DNA from: a virus
Reading direction: 5' to 3' (one strand)
IMG/VR virus record: IMGVR_UViG_3300028883_000049
Span: 1-64,000 of that record
DNA: 64,000 nucleotides
Shown: piece after piece, positions 14,359 to 22,725 of the stretch
How the letters are laid out: each line of letters opens with the position of its first letter
How positions within the stretch are numbered: position 1 is the stretch's first letter
Notes under the pieces: model-generated
Databases searched by the model: none
What the model saw: the letters and a program-made list of their open reading frames with translations, nothing else
Told to the model about the DNA's origin: nothing
Translations under genes and position numbers: made by a program

Positions 14359-16503
14359 TTAATCAGAAACAAGCTCAGCCTGACGTCCCGACTCAATCCC
14401 CGTCATCATGCCACGCTGCGGGTTTGCCGGACTCATCGGCGACGTGTTCTTGTCAATCGTCGCCTCTTCCGGCAGCAGCAACCGCTCTGTTCTCGGCAGC
14501 GAATCTCCACCGTCCTGATCTTCAAACCCGGCGCTCCTGGCAATCGCGTCAGCCACCGGAGCAACACCCGGCACCGTCACTGCGGTCTGTGCCGTATTCA
14601 TTGCTCCAAACAGTGATTCAACCCGCTTATTCGTCGTCTCAACCCGCTTTAATTCGGTTTCTTCACGAATCTTCCCGGCTTCTGCCAACAACTTCTCAAC
14701 CTGGGCCTGCACCACTTCTGGCGGATGTTTCGCATCTAACGCCTGCTGTAGCTGCTCGATCATCTGAACAGCCTGAACCAAACGCGGATCTTCCTGCTCC
14801 TCTTCATCCTGTTGCGGAATCAGGAATCGGCTGCCATCGCGGTATCCACTCTTGCCGAAAACCTCTTTGACAATCTCCCGCTCTCCCGGAGACAACTGCC
14901 GCTTCAAAAAGTCCGGTCCCAGAATTTCCGACAACAATTTCATAGCCGCCACAAACCGCCGCAGTTGCATTTGCGGATTAATCGCCCCGATCCCCACGTT
15001 AACCCCAAGCAGCACCTCGTTGGTCAACAACGCCAGAGTCACCTTTTCCAGCGGTATCCCAGCCGTCATGGCCGCCGCTTTCAAGATTTTCTCATCGTTC
15101 TCGTGCGTCTGCTCAAGTATCAGAATTTGTCGCAAAGTCGGCTCCACCCAGGTTTCGACAAACGTCCTCAGCTTATATTCAGACACCTGGTCCGCGCTCG
15201 AATTCAACAGCTCCATACCGCCGACCGTTTCGTTCAGTTGACGGTTTGTCGCCACGCTCGAACCGGAAAAAGACCCCATCAAATCATCAAAGTCCAGGTT
15301 CAAACGGTCCTGTTCCTGGTAACTGCTGGCCGTCGCGTCATCCGTCGTCACCACCTTGACGTCGCTGTTCGGCTCATCCATCAACGTCACCGACGCCGGA
15401 GAATTCCGCGTCAGCGAACGCAGATCGATATTCTTGCCGCGCTTGGCAAAGTAGCGCTTGTTCAGCCTCAGCTTGACGTTATCGATCCGCAGGTTTGCAA
15501 CGTCGTTGATTTCCGTCTGGATATCGCGTGACAACTCACACTCGCTTGACTTATAAGCCTTGTGCGCTTCGACAATCGAAAAACCAACAGTTACAGGACG
15601 TCCCTGAGGGTATTCATCCTCAACCATGGCTGGATCAGACAACAACTTTGTATCTCCCAGGGTGTAATAGAAAATATCGAAACCCTCGACCTCGATAATA
15701 TTCTGATGCACCCAGACGATAGTAAAATCATTGTTTGCGCTATTGACCTGCTTCGAATCCGTTCCGTTATTCTCCCTCGCCTGGCGCATGGTATCACTTG
15801 TCTTGCTCGCGCTTAAAATCGTTCCATCCGGGTAATAACGCCACTTCGGCTCATCCCCATCTCGCCCTGGAAGCATTCGCGCTCGTACATCCTTCAGATA
15901 CATCGGCCAGTAAATAATCAGATATGGCGACGTGTTCACCACGTCACGCCAATCCGCCGCCGGGTCAAAACGCACATTTTCAGGCGGTAACAAAGTAATA
16001 TCCGCACGGTCGATCTTTTTCTTTTTATTGTATTTCCACTGCTGAAACGACGCGACAATCCCCACCGCCTCGGATTCCTGGTAAGCCCCCTGACAAGTCA
16101 GGAACCACGGCAATCCATAAGGGTGCGGACGCGTCAAGCGTATCTGAAGCAACGCCTGTTGAAACTTGGCGCTGTCGATCTGTTCAGGATCATCCTTATC
16201 CACCGGCTGGCAACTGACCACATCCTCGGTTGAGAAAAAGGCTCCGGCTGCCATTGCCTCGTCTTTACGGATTGCAGATCGTGTTTTCGGGCGGAACAAT
16301 TTGCTTTTCAGGCGGTAAGAATCAGTGAAATATTTTGAGCCTTCAGGATGTTGACTCTGAAACTGGCGGATATCCTTTATCATCCGACTGCGAATATTCG
16401 CGTCGAAAAAATTGGATGACGCCGTGTTGGCATCGCTTGCCAGCTTGATCCAGAACGCATCATTCGGTTTTTCCGTTGTCTGCAATGCCTGCTCTTCGCT
16501 CAT
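14359..16503 (-). CDS. portal protein
   Basis: 714 aa. Resembles podovirus-type portal (head-tail connector) proteins: N-terminal DIRQFQSQHPEGSKYFTD and FRPKTRSAIRKDEAMAAGAFF, a central beta region with TLLPPENVRFDPAADWRDV, and a helical C-terminus with a long coiled coil (about 560-640). It forms the ring through which DNA is packaged by the terminase two genes upstream. The ATG overlaps the previous stop by 4 nt. Confidence 0.85.
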   Translation of the reverse strand: MSEEQALQTTEKPNDAFWIKLASDANTASSNFFDANIRSRMIKDIRQFQSQHPEGSKYFTDSYRLKSKLFRPKTRSAIRKDEAMAAGAFFSTEDVVSCQPVDKDDPEQIDSAKFQQALLQIRLTRPHPYGLPWFLTCQGAYQESEAVGIVASFQQWKYNKKKKIDRADITLLPPENVRFDPAADWRDVVNTSPYLIIYWPMYLKDVRARMLPGRDGDEPKWRYYPDGTILSASKTSDTMRQARENNGTDSKQVNSANNDFTIVWVHQNIIEVEGFDIFYYTLGDTKLLSDPAMVEDEYPQGRPVTVGFSIVEAHKAYKSSECELSRDIQTEINDVANLRIDNVKLRLNKRYFAKRGKNIDLRSLTRNSPASVTLMDEPNSDVKVVTTDDATASSYQEQDRLNLDFDDLMGSFSGSSVATNRQLNETVGGMELLNSSADQVSEYKLRTFVETWVEPTLRQILILEQTHENDEKILKAAAMTAGIPLEKVTLALLTNEVLLGVNVGIGAINPQMQLRRFVAAMKLLSEILGPDFLKRQLSPGEREIVKEVFGKSGYRDGSRFLIPQQDEEEQEDPRLVQAVQMIEQLQQALDAKHPPEVVQAQVEKLLAEAGKIREETELKRVETTNKRVESLFGAMNTAQTAVTVPGVAPVADAIARSAGFEDQDGGDSLPRTERLLLPEEATIDKNTSPMSPANPQRGMMTGIESGRQAELVSD

Positions 16504-16889
16504 TGATCAGCCCTCAGCCGTCCTGAAAAATCGGTCGGCAGCTCGTCAACTCTCTCCTGGTTCAAACGTCCGCGCTCAACATGATACCGCTCAAGAATCT
16601 CGCCGCCGTAGCGCATCGCCAGTCTTTCCAATTCCGAAGCCGTCGCATAGCCGTCCATCGGTATCCGGCAGCCCATTTGCCCATCCAGCGACAGGTTACG
16701 GATATCGATCAACCCCTTACGTCGATCCGCCTGCACTAACCACTGGTGGTTCGGGTAATGGCGCAGCAGCACCTGACCAACCATCTCGCAGATCTGTTGG
16801 TCAATCGGATCGATAATATCCGTTATTTCCATGTCCCGCGAAACAACCGGCTCGTCGTTGCGGCAAACAATTCCATGCTGTTCAGGCAT
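16500..16889 (-). CDS. conserved phage protein upstream of portal, 129 aa
   Basis: Central segment DQQICEMVGQVLLRHYPNHQWLVQADRRKGLIDIRNLSL resembles conserved proteins found next to portal genes in tailed phages. Function unknown; possibly head-related. It overlaps both neighbours (ATG within the end of the 55-aa gene, stop inside the portal start). Confidence 0.65.
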   Translation of the reverse strand: MPEQHGIVCRNDEPVVSRDMEITDIIDPIDQQICEMVGQVLLRHYPNHQWLVQADRRKGLIDIRNLSLDGQMGCRIPMDGYATASELERLAMRYGGEILERYHVERGRLNQERVDELPTDFSGRLRADQ

Positions 16890-17049
16890 TCATCAACTCC
16901 TCTTCCAGCAAACGTCCTATCCTGTTTGCTAGCGTATCTGAAACGGTAATATATCTTTCCCCCTCTGGGTGATCCACCTCCAAACCTTTTCTTTCTGCTG
17001 TTCTCAAGCATCGTGAAAATTCTTTTAATTCTTTCCTCCGATCACTCAA
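16882..17049 (-). CDS. 55-aa phage protein, TTG start
   Basis: Helical basic/acidic protein starting MSDRRKELKEFSRCLRTAER and ending LANRIGRLLEEELMNA. It starts at TTG within TTGAGTGATC, overlapping the stop of the preceding 54-aa gene, and its own stop overlaps the next ATG. This frame, and not the longer overlapping ATG ORF (16823-17011), fits the operon's stop/start coupling. Confidence 0.6.
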   Translation of the reverse strand: MSDRRKELKEFSRCLRTAERKGLEVDHPEGERYITVSDTLANRIGRLLEEELMNA

Positions 17050-17206
17050 CTTCCGGCTCCGTTTCCAGCGTGATCAGGTTGTCTTTTTCCGTCCGCGACA
17101 ACCACAACCACTCCTTGTAACTGTAAACATCTTTAATGCTCATCGGCAACCGCTCATATTCAGGGCACGGCTTGCCATATTTATCCCGGTCAAGCCTCCG
17201 GCTCAT
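17042..17206 (-). CDS. conserved small phage protein, 54 aa
   Basis: RRLDRDKYGKPCPEYERLPM followed by a helical SYKEWLWLSRTEKDNL segment, a pattern familiar from small proteins next to phage terminases. Role unknown. The ATG lies inside the 3' end of the preceding 52-aa gene. Confidence 0.65.
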   Translation of the reverse strand: MSRRLDRDKYGKPCPEYERLPMSIKDVYSYKEWLWLSRTEKDNLITLETEPEVE

Positions 17207-17348
17207 AAGCCCCGTTGCCCGACTCAAAGCGCCGCCCGTTGCTGAAGCGATAACCCGAAGCGGTCTTATCTTCCTTGCGCACATCCACCGCTTTCACGAT
17301 CTGAGAAAACTGTGCCTGAGACGACTTGATTTCTTCTGTGCTTTCCAT
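17190..17348 (-). CDS. 52-aa phage protein
   Basis: Short hydrophilic protein beginning MESTEEIKSSQAQFSQIVKA. A strong RBS (GGAGGTGA) and a TGATG overlap with the terminase stop support it. Unrecognised. Confidence 0.6.
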   Translation of the reverse strand: MESTEEIKSSQAQFSQIVKAVDVRKEDKTASGYRFSNGRRFESGNGAYEPEA

Positions 17349-18985
17349 CACATCACCTCCGGTTCCAGTAACTGCTCATCGATAATGATCGGCGGCCTGT
17401 AGTCCATATCGTAAATCCGGCTGCATGAATCGAGAAAATCATCATGTTTGCTGAACGGGTAAACCAGGTACTCATCCAGAAACATCTTATTCAAACTGTA
17501 ACGGTTCCCCTCATGGTCCCGCCGGAAGACCGGTTTTAAAATTCTGTAAGCCTCCCCCTGCTCTCTCATCTTGATTTGTCTGGACGATTCAGCCTTAACC
17601 ACGTTTCCCTGCTCGTTCTTTCTCATCACCACCTCGATCAAAAAGAACTTACCGTTCGAAAAATCAGGAACAAGGCGTTGAATCCGGTCTTCCTTTGCCG
17701 CTGGCGTATCCTGCGGCCAGTTCAGCTCCTTAATTTCAAAATGGTCCCCGGTCAGTTCCATCTTCTCTTCAAAGTGCTCAAGGTCGCTGCGCATCCCGAA
17801 CCGTTCATATCCGACTTCCACGCTCTGTACCCCCGGTTGTTGCATCCAGTATTTACGTAAGGCCGTCATGTTTTTCCAGCGCTCCGTTAAGCTCATCTTG
17901 TGGCAGAAACCATCAACCAGGTACTTGTTTCGTGCCGCGTCGACCGCGATCACCGACATCGCTGTGTTGTCACTATTTTTCTTTTTACTGCTGGCCGGGT
18001 CTACCATAATGTAGATATTCACCGTTCCCGGACGAATATCAATGAACTTCAGTTCCTCTTTCAGGAACATGGCCGCCTGGCCCTCGGTCGGGTTTTGCAG
18101 CATCTGCGCCGCCAGGGTCGAACGCTGATTGATCTTGACTTTCGCCCACTCCTCCGGCGTTAAAAAGACCGGGTTCCCTGTTTTCTTGCCATCGTCAGTC
18201 GCCGGATAAACACGTGCCTTCAAAATATTGTTATCAATGATCTCACCGTAGGTATCAGCGAAGCTATAGCGGGTACCAATATGCCATCTCCGGTCTGATT
18301 CCTTTGACTTCAGGTTGTCCGACAGCTCCCAGCATTCCGTGGTTTTCCTCACCATGTCCGGGCCGGTCACACTCTCACGCGTTACAACATCATCGTAAAT
18401 ACGCAGCTTGTAGTGAGCACCCGTCGGTTGACCATCCGTCAGTCCGTTGGCTTCAATCGTACCCTCTTTCGGGTTCGATTCACGCCTCACATCAATCCGG
18501 TACTGGTCCCAGCTCGCCCCAGCTCGCCTCGCATCCCGAACTGGATCGGCCCACAACACGTCCGGGTAAGTCGCTTTCAACTCCTCATTGCTTTCCAGCT
18601 CATACTTGATCTGCCCCAGGAACTTTGCTGAAAGCTTTTTCACATGAGCGAAAATACCAATGGTAATTTCAGGGTCGATCAACAACTCCTGAATACTTCC
18701 CGCGAACGTGATAATTGTCGACTTGTAATGATACCTTGCCCACAAATCCAGACACTCATCCGGCTCAGCCTCAACTTCACGGCAACGCTCATATAGCCAC
18801 GGATGAATCGCATCCTTCCGATGCAGCAACCAGGTCAGCAGAAAATACCGATCAACCCGTCCCAGAGCAGCCTTGCCTCGTGGTCCAAACTTATCAAGAA
18901 TCGATTGCCAAAGATCAAACACCCGGTTAAAAGAAGCGGACTGGATCTCCGCAACGATATCTTCGGGTAATTCAAGCCGATCCAT
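17348..18985 (-). CDS. terminase large subunit
   Basis: 545 aa. ATPase part: WARYHYKSTIITF is an atypical Walker A-like segment near residues 82-95, and LRIYDDVVTRE the Walker B. The nuclease part has the acidic residues in IMVDPASSKKKNSDNTA (about 325) and PFSKHDDFLDSCSRI (about 515). It cleaves concatemeric DNA and drives packaging through the portal. It overlaps the small subunit gene by 14 nt. Confidence 0.9.
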   Translation of the reverse strand: MDRLELPEDIVAEIQSASFNRVFDLWQSILDKFGPRGKAALGRVDRYFLLTWLLHRKDAIHPWLYERCREVEAEPDECLDLWARYHYKSTIITFAGSIQELLIDPEITIGIFAHVKKLSAKFLGQIKYELESNEELKATYPDVLWADPVRDARRAGASWDQYRIDVRRESNPKEGTIEANGLTDGQPTGAHYKLRIYDDVVTRESVTGPDMVRKTTECWELSDNLKSKESDRRWHIGTRYSFADTYGEIIDNNILKARVYPATDDGKKTGNPVFLTPEEWAKVKINQRSTLAAQMLQNPTEGQAAMFLKEELKFIDIRPGTVNIYIMVDPASSKKKNSDNTAMSVIAVDAARNKYLVDGFCHKMSLTERWKNMTALRKYWMQQPGVQSVEVGYERFGMRSDLEHFEEKMELTGDHFEIKELNWPQDTPAAKEDRIQRLVPDFSNGKFFLIEVVMRKNEQGNVVKAESSRQIKMREQGEAYRILKPVFRRDHEGNRYSLNKMFLDEYLVYPFSKHDDFLDSCSRIYDMDYRPPIIIDEQLLEPEVM

Positions 18986-19634
18986 TGCTGTGCTTCTGAA
19001 ACTCGGCTCTCAGTTCGTTCATTTTCGCCGCGTCTTCCGCAGCGACAACACTGTTTGTTTCTATCGGTCCACCATCAGGTCCGCTGATTTCCTTGCGTTC
19101 CTTGTGTAGCCCCAATATCTTCGCCAGCTCTATCGCTGCTCCACCCCTCGACGGGATTGAAAACAGCGGAACAACATTGCCGTCCTTATCCACATCAAAC
19201 CCGATATCAATAATGCTTTTAATTTGTGTCTCCAACTCCGAGAACTTTTTCGGCTGAACTTTTCCGTCATCACCAACATCGATTAACTCATCCAGATCCA
19301 TTTTAAGTATTTTCCCGTGGTACTGAAGAATCTCATCCGCCGTAACGTTATATCTTCGTTTCAGCTCACCACGGATCTGATCTATTCTCGATTTCACCTC
19401 AGGATTTGTTAGGAGTTTACTTGCCTCAACCCGAGCTGTTGAATCCTTAACCTTCGGTTTTACCTTTTTGTACGCACCATACCCGTTGTCACCGCGCAGA
19501 ACGAATTCCCAACAAAAACGCTCTTTCCACGGTGGACTCAATACGATCACTTCATAGCCCATCTCCTCTTCCATGCTCGGAAGAACAACCTGGCCAGCGA
19601 CCTTCTGGTTGTTTTCCACCCCAGCTTCAGACAT
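18972..19634 (-). CDS. terminase small subunit
   Basis: 220 aa, terminase-2-like. FCWEFVLRGDNGYGAYKKV (about 40-60) and EASKLLTNPEVKSRIDQIRGELKRRYNVTADEIL match the pattern of small terminases that recognise packaging sites. Start preceded by a GC-rich hairpin-like stretch and by the late control element at 19681-19732. First gene of the head operon. Confidence 0.85.
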   Translation of the reverse strand: MSEAGVENNQKVAGQVVLPSMEEEMGYEVIVLSPPWKERFCWEFVLRGDNGYGAYKKVKPKVKDSTARVEASKLLTNPEVKSRIDQIRGELKRRYNVTADEILQYHGKILKMDLDELIDVGDDGKVQPKKFSELETQIKSIIDIGFDVDKDGNVVPLFSIPSRGGAAIELAKILGLHKERKEISGPDGGPIETNSVVAAEDAAKMNELRAEFQKHSNGSA

Positions 19635-19680
19635 AAATTTCTCGCGCCTTTCGCGCCTGTTTTATAGTCACCTTTCACGC

Positions 19681-19707
19681 TTGCGCAACATAGACTCAAA
19701 AATCAAG
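19681..19707 (-). promoter_or_regulatory. late control element (shared with 37224)
   Basis: Plus-strand TTGCGCAACATAGACTCAAA-AATCAAG is nearly identical to 37224-37249 and weakly similar to 52611-52637. All three lie beside the 19-bp palindrome. It may be a phage late promoter or an activator site; no standard sigma70 spacing is present. Confidence 0.5.
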
Positions 19708-19713
19708 AAAAAA

Positions 19714-19732
19714 ATTCAATAAGATATTGAAC
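19714..19732 (-). promoter_or_regulatory. 19-bp palindrome, site A
   Basis: ATTCAATA-N3-TATTGAAC, one mismatch from a perfect palindrome, 80 nt upstream of the small terminase start. Member of the four-site family. Confidence 0.6.
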
Positions 19733-19736
19733 ACAA

Positions 19737-19950
19737 AAAAGCCGAAAGAAAAAATCCAAGCCGTTTACTTTTTGTGTTGTTTTTAAGTACAAAATCACTC
19801 CAAATCCTTGAGCCCATGTGGCTATGGGGCTTTTGTTGTGTCTGTTTGCCGAAACAGACATGAAAAATCCCCCAGCCCTTACGGGGTGGGGGATGGAAGA
19901 ATTTATCCAACACATTTGGTAAACGGCTTGGAAAAAATCTTTCGGCTTTT
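19737..19950 (-). ncRNA. structured element: long stem enclosing three hairpins
   Basis: Arms 19737-19768 and 19919-19950 are a 32-nt inverted repeat, 27 of 32 paired, with the mismatches forming one 5x5 internal loop. Between them are hairpins at 19811-19831, 19839-19860 (perfect 9 bp) and 19867-19894 (11 of 12 pairs). On the minus strand the last is followed by T5, so it can act as a terminator of the early genes. The ORFs found across it have no RBS and unnatural composition. It may be a cloverleaf-like phage RNA, a packaging site or a small MITE-like insertion. Confidence 0.55.
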
Positions 19951-19975
19951 GAAACATAACAAGTTGTTTTCAGCA

Positions 19976-20158
19976 TCATTTAATTCTTTTTCTCTTTCTC
20001 AACCTGTTGCTGTGAATTGCTGCGCAGCTTCTGCAACAATAGCGCCTCGTTCTGAAATTTTGCGGCGTCTCCCCTTTCTTTTTCGTGATCGGATTTCCAC
20101 ATTCAGGAAGCTCACACAAACGCAATGGTTGATCATCATCATACCTGCAACGCTCCAT
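19976..20158 (-). CDS. 60-aa zinc-binding protein
   Basis: Cys pairs in LCELPECGN and YCCRSCAA with a basic tail, as in the small zinc-finger proteins common in phages. Start 20158 is preceded by GAGGAGG; the longer upstream reading frame is not supported. Last early gene before the structured element. Confidence 0.6.
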   Translation of the reverse strand: MERCRYDDDQPLRLCELPECGNPITKKKGETPQNFRTRRYCCRSCAAIHSNRLRKRKRIK

Positions 20159-20336
20159 TGTTCGACCTCCTCGGCAACAACTCCAGTTGAATCCCCTCAC
20201 TTTCCTCTTGTCCGTAAAGATCAGGATACTCATCACAATAGCGCCTGGCCTCGCCCTCAAAACAATCCGCGCAAAACATCATGATCGCGATCCGCTCCTC
20301 ACGGTTGATTCTCTGATCGTTGGTCATTTCAATCAT
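20139..20336 (-). CDS. hypothetical protein, 65 aa
   Basis: Acidic helical protein (REERIAIMMFCADCFEGEARRYCDEYPDLYG). Cys-containing but without a classical zinc pair. Overlaps both neighbours by short stop/start overlaps. Function unknown. Confidence 0.5.
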   Translation of the reverse strand: MIEMTNDQRINREERIAIMMFCADCFEGEARRYCDEYPDLYGQEESEGIQLELLPRRSNNGALQV

Positions 20337-20413
20337 TCAATCTTCTTGCCAGCGAAAATTTTACAGGCAGAACACTGGTATCTCGGCCAACCATGATTGT
20401 TTCTCTTGTTCAT
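20333..20413 (-). CDS. possible 26-aa Cys-pair peptide
   Basis: ATG ORF MNKRNNHGWPRYQCSACKIF... containing CSAC and ending in a stop that overlaps the next ATG. It overlaps the 3' end of the 101-aa gene and has only a weak RBS. It may be a truncated zinc ribbon or simply chance. Confidence 0.3.
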   Translation of the reverse strand: MNKRNNHGWPRYQCSACKIFAGKKIE

Positions 20414-20666
20414 TTTCTTTTAATATTTTATCTCTTTCCCATATGCGTAATTCAATTTCTACCCGATCAAAAGCACTGGATGGCTCGCGTATATGCTCTG
20501 ACCGAACATTTTTATCGATGATCTGCACACCTACTTCTATCGGTGGATGTGGACTAGAAAACTTAATTTTGCACGACGGGCAGCAAAGCCAACGATCAAC
20601 GATTTTGTTAGAGATAAACGCGCTGCAATCAGCTCTATGCCCACAAATGCACGATATTTCAACCAT
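20361..20666 (-). CDS. zinc-finger-like protein, 101 aa
   Basis: CICGH near residue 6 and CCPSC near residue 28 could form a zinc site. The remainder is helical and Glu/Lys rich. Abuts the 131-aa gene. Early gene of unknown role. Confidence 0.55.
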   Translation of the reverse strand: MVEISCICGHRADCSAFISNKIVDRWLCCPSCKIKFSSPHPPIEVGVQIIDKNVRSEHIREPSSAFDRVEIELRIWERDKILKENEQEKQSWLAEIPVFCL

Positions 20667-21064
20667 TACCGACCACCTCCCGCCAGCTTAACCCGACCAT
20701 TTTCATCAGCCACCTTGAAAGACGTACCGAACGACCCGTTCAAGGTCTCCGCCAGCTCGCGCAGCTTATTCCTCTGGACCTCCGGCGGATCGATCTGCAC
20801 CAACAGCTTAACATCCTCCCCTTCACTTTCCGGCAGCCGTGGTAACGGAGCCATCGCCGCCAGGTCGCTCAACTCCTTCGGCTTCGGAAACCACACCAGC
20901 TTTTTCTCCGCTTCAAGCGCCGCCCACTCAACCGCCTCGATCCGTGTTGTCCGTAACGCATCCCAGAAAATATTGATCCGTGCTTTCGATTGCGGCTGGT
21001 CAAGAGCAAGTTCCAACCGGCTCATTGCCTGTACGAATCGTCCCCATTCGTCATCTGTCATCAC
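20666..21064 (-). CDS. putative helicase-loader-type replication protein
   Basis: About 132 aa. INIFWDALRTTRIEAVEWAALEAEKKLVWFPKPKEL resembles the helical domain of small phage replication proteins that follow an initiator gene and load the host DnaB helicase. The ATG overlaps the initiator's stop. Its C-terminus is uncharacterised. The assignment depends mostly on the neighbour. Confidence 0.5.
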   Translation of the reverse strand: MMTDDEWGRFVQAMSRLELALDQPQSKARINIFWDALRTTRIEAVEWAALEAEKKLVWFPKPKELSDLAAMAPLPRLPESEGEDVKLLVQIDPPEVQRNKLRELAETLNGSFGTSFKVADENGRVKLAGGGR

Positions 21065-21954
21065 CTGCTCCTCGGCGGGCCATCCGCCATCAACTCCCTT
21101 GCCGTGTTAATCACCTTCTCCTGCTTTTTATCCCTCGTTTTCTTCCCCGTCGAACGCGGCGAAGCACGCGCCTTACCGTCCCGCAGCGCAATCAAGCGCT
21201 CCACCACGTTCCGCTGCCTGAACCGCATCGGGTCGCCGCCGATCTCCGCGTAAACATCCCTGATCCGCAGCAACGCAACCCCCTTGTCCAACACCGCCCT
21301 GATCACATCAAGCGGCGGCATCGCCCCCACCCCACAAACCTGCAAATGCAACTCGCTGATTTTCTTCACCTCATCGGAAAAATCATCAATCTGAGGATCT
21401 TCAGGGGGGGGAGACCCCTCATCGCACGCACGCGCGGTGTCTACCACTACCCCTTCCCCCTTCTTTCTTCCTTCTTCTAACTTCAAACTTCTCAAAGAAG
21501 GCAAGTCCGCGCCTTGTTCTTCACTGGTCTCGGAGTAGTCCCGTACTAGTCCCGTACTAGTCCCGTACTCGCTTATTTCATTTTCAGGCTCAACACCATT
21601 TTCAACGTAACCTGGAAGATCATCATCCCCCAGTTTGTCTTGGCGCAGATCCTGGTGCTCACTTAAAAAATTGAGAGAATGCAGCCACCGACGGCCATCA
21701 TGCTCAAACCATTTCACATTTGTTTTATCGGAGATTTCCTGAAGATAATCAGGCAGATTTTGGTAGGTGAAATACTCAATAAACGGCGCGATCTCGTCCT
21801 TAATGTAACCAGGACCGCCTGGCATTTTTCCATGTGAATTAAAGTGCGGAATCAACAAACAAAAAAGAACACCCGCTTCAGAAGATAAGCTGGCAAACTT
21901 TTTCGATTCGCTGATTGTCTTCCGCAACATCCTCCCATTTGCTTTCGGCGACGC
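21061..21954 (-). CDS. putative phage replication initiator
   Basis: 297 aa. N-terminal winged-helix-like domain (about 1-105): ANGRMLRKTISESKKFASLS, then LFCLLIPHFNSHGKMPG and RWLHSLNFLSEHQDLR, the pattern of phage replication proteins with DnaD/lambda O-like organisation. A low-complexity linker (about 115-190) follows, then a helical C-terminus with a basic tail. The linker region carries three perfect 11-bp direct repeats (21536-21568), as expected for an origin inside its initiator gene. ATG 21954 has the better ribosome site. Confidence 0.65.
   Translation of the reverse strand, partial: ASPKANGRMLRKTISESKKFASLSSEAGVLFCLLIPHFNSHGKMPGGPGYIKDEIAPFIEYFTYQNLPDYLQEISDKTNVKWFEHDGRRWLHSLNFLSEHQDLRQDKLGDDDLPGYVENGVEPENEISEYGTSTGLVRDYSETSEEQGADLPSLRSLKLEEGRKKGEGVVVDTARACDEGSPPPEDPQIDDFSDEVKKISELHLQVCGVGAMPPLDVIRAVLDKGVALLRIRDVYAEIGGDPMRFRQRNVVERLIALRDGKARASPRSTGKKTRDKKQEKVINTARELMADGPPRSR
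21536..21568. repeat. three 11-bp iterons inside the replication gene
   Basis: TAGTCCCGTAC repeated three times head to tail without a break. The 11-bp period equals about one helical turn and is not a multiple of three, so it does not encode a repeated peptide. This points to DNA function, possibly the replication origin. Confidence 0.55.
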
Positions 21955-21980
21955 CATAACAACCCCACAAGGCAAAAAAA

Positions 21981-22262
21981 CTATTTAAGATCCCTCGGCA
22001 AAACAAGCACAGTGATCAACTCACATCGATATCCGAACAGATAAACAAACTGCCCATACACACGGATATTGTGTGCCGTGCGATATTTCATAAACAATGT
22101 GTCCAGATACCATTTCAATTTTCCCCGTGCCTGAGCATGCGTCATTCCTTTATTAAAAGCCCGCTCCGCATGCCGCTGACAACTCATCTTCGGCAACCCG
22201 ACCCTCTGCTTTAAGCGCATTCTCGCGTGATTTGTCACTCTGATCTGGACCTGATCACTCAA
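21981..22262 (-). CDS. phage protein, 93 aa, TTG start
   Basis: Starts at TTG within TTGAGTGATC, overlapping the previous stop, with GAGGGG upstream. Sequence MSDQVQIRVTNHARMRLKQR then a compact alpha/beta region ending LITVLVLPRDLK. It resembles small phage proteins of the relE-like/toxin-fold size class, but I cannot assign it. Longer in-frame extension upstream lies inside the zinc-ribbon gene and is not credible. Confidence 0.55.
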   Translation of the reverse strand: MSDQVQIRVTNHARMRLKQRVGLPKMSCQRHAERAFNKGMTHAQARGKLKWYLDTLFMKYRTAHNIRVYGQFVYLFGYRCELITVLVLPRDLK

Positions 22263-22533
22263 AACCCCTCTGCTCCCTGCCGCACTGCCAGCACATAATA
22301 TTCCCCGTCTTCCCGCTGATCGTGAACAGCCAACATCCGCAGCCGCATACCCAGGTCGGCTCCGGCACAACGCCATATTTCAAAACCCCCTTCATCAACC
22401 CGCAGTTGCCGCACTCAAGCTCGTCAAACCGACCGGAAGGAGCCACGGCGGTCCACTCATGACCGCAGGCCACGCACACCGCCGGTCCAGAAACATGCGG
22501 CATCTTGTTTTGCAGATCGATTATTTTCGGCAT
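22255..22533 (-). CDS. multi-zinc-ribbon protein, 92 aa
   Basis: Four Cys clusters: CVAC (20-23), CGNC (41-44), CGCGC near 63-67 and CWQC (81-84), enough for two zinc ribbons. Small proteins of this type are common in phage early regions; function unknown. Confidence 0.65.
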   Translation of the reverse strand: MPKIIDLQNKMPHVSGPAVCVACGHEWTAVAPSGRFDELECGNCGLMKGVLKYGVVPEPTWVCGCGCWLFTISGKTGNIMCWQCGREQRGFE

Positions 22534-22725
22534 TCACATCATCCCTGAAATTTGCTCTAAAAACAGAGCATCATCCGTCGACTGCACACCATGCCGCTTG
22601 TGGTACCACCGCCCCCCACCGATCACCTTCCATCCATTACGTTTCAGAAGACAGTGTCTGCTATGTTTTGTTTGCCAACTCCTGAAAATTCTTAACAATA
22701 CGATCACCCTCACCCGTAATTTCAA
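22534..22725 (-). CDS. possible small phage protein
   Basis: 63 codons maximum. The C-terminal half (NGWKVIGGGRWYHKRHGVQSTDDALF) looks like a real small domain. The N-terminal part overlaps the preceding gene, and no convincing start is seen. Ends one base before the zinc-ribbon ATG, consistent with operon packing. Confidence 0.4.
   Translation of the reverse strand: MKLRVRVIVLLRIFRSWQTKHSRHCLLKRNGWKVIGGGRWYHKRHGVQSTDDALFLEQISGMM

Noticed and set aside
19703-19979. ORFs of 84 and 87 codons
   Set aside because: They run across an inverted repeat and hairpins, have no RBS, and their peptides look random.
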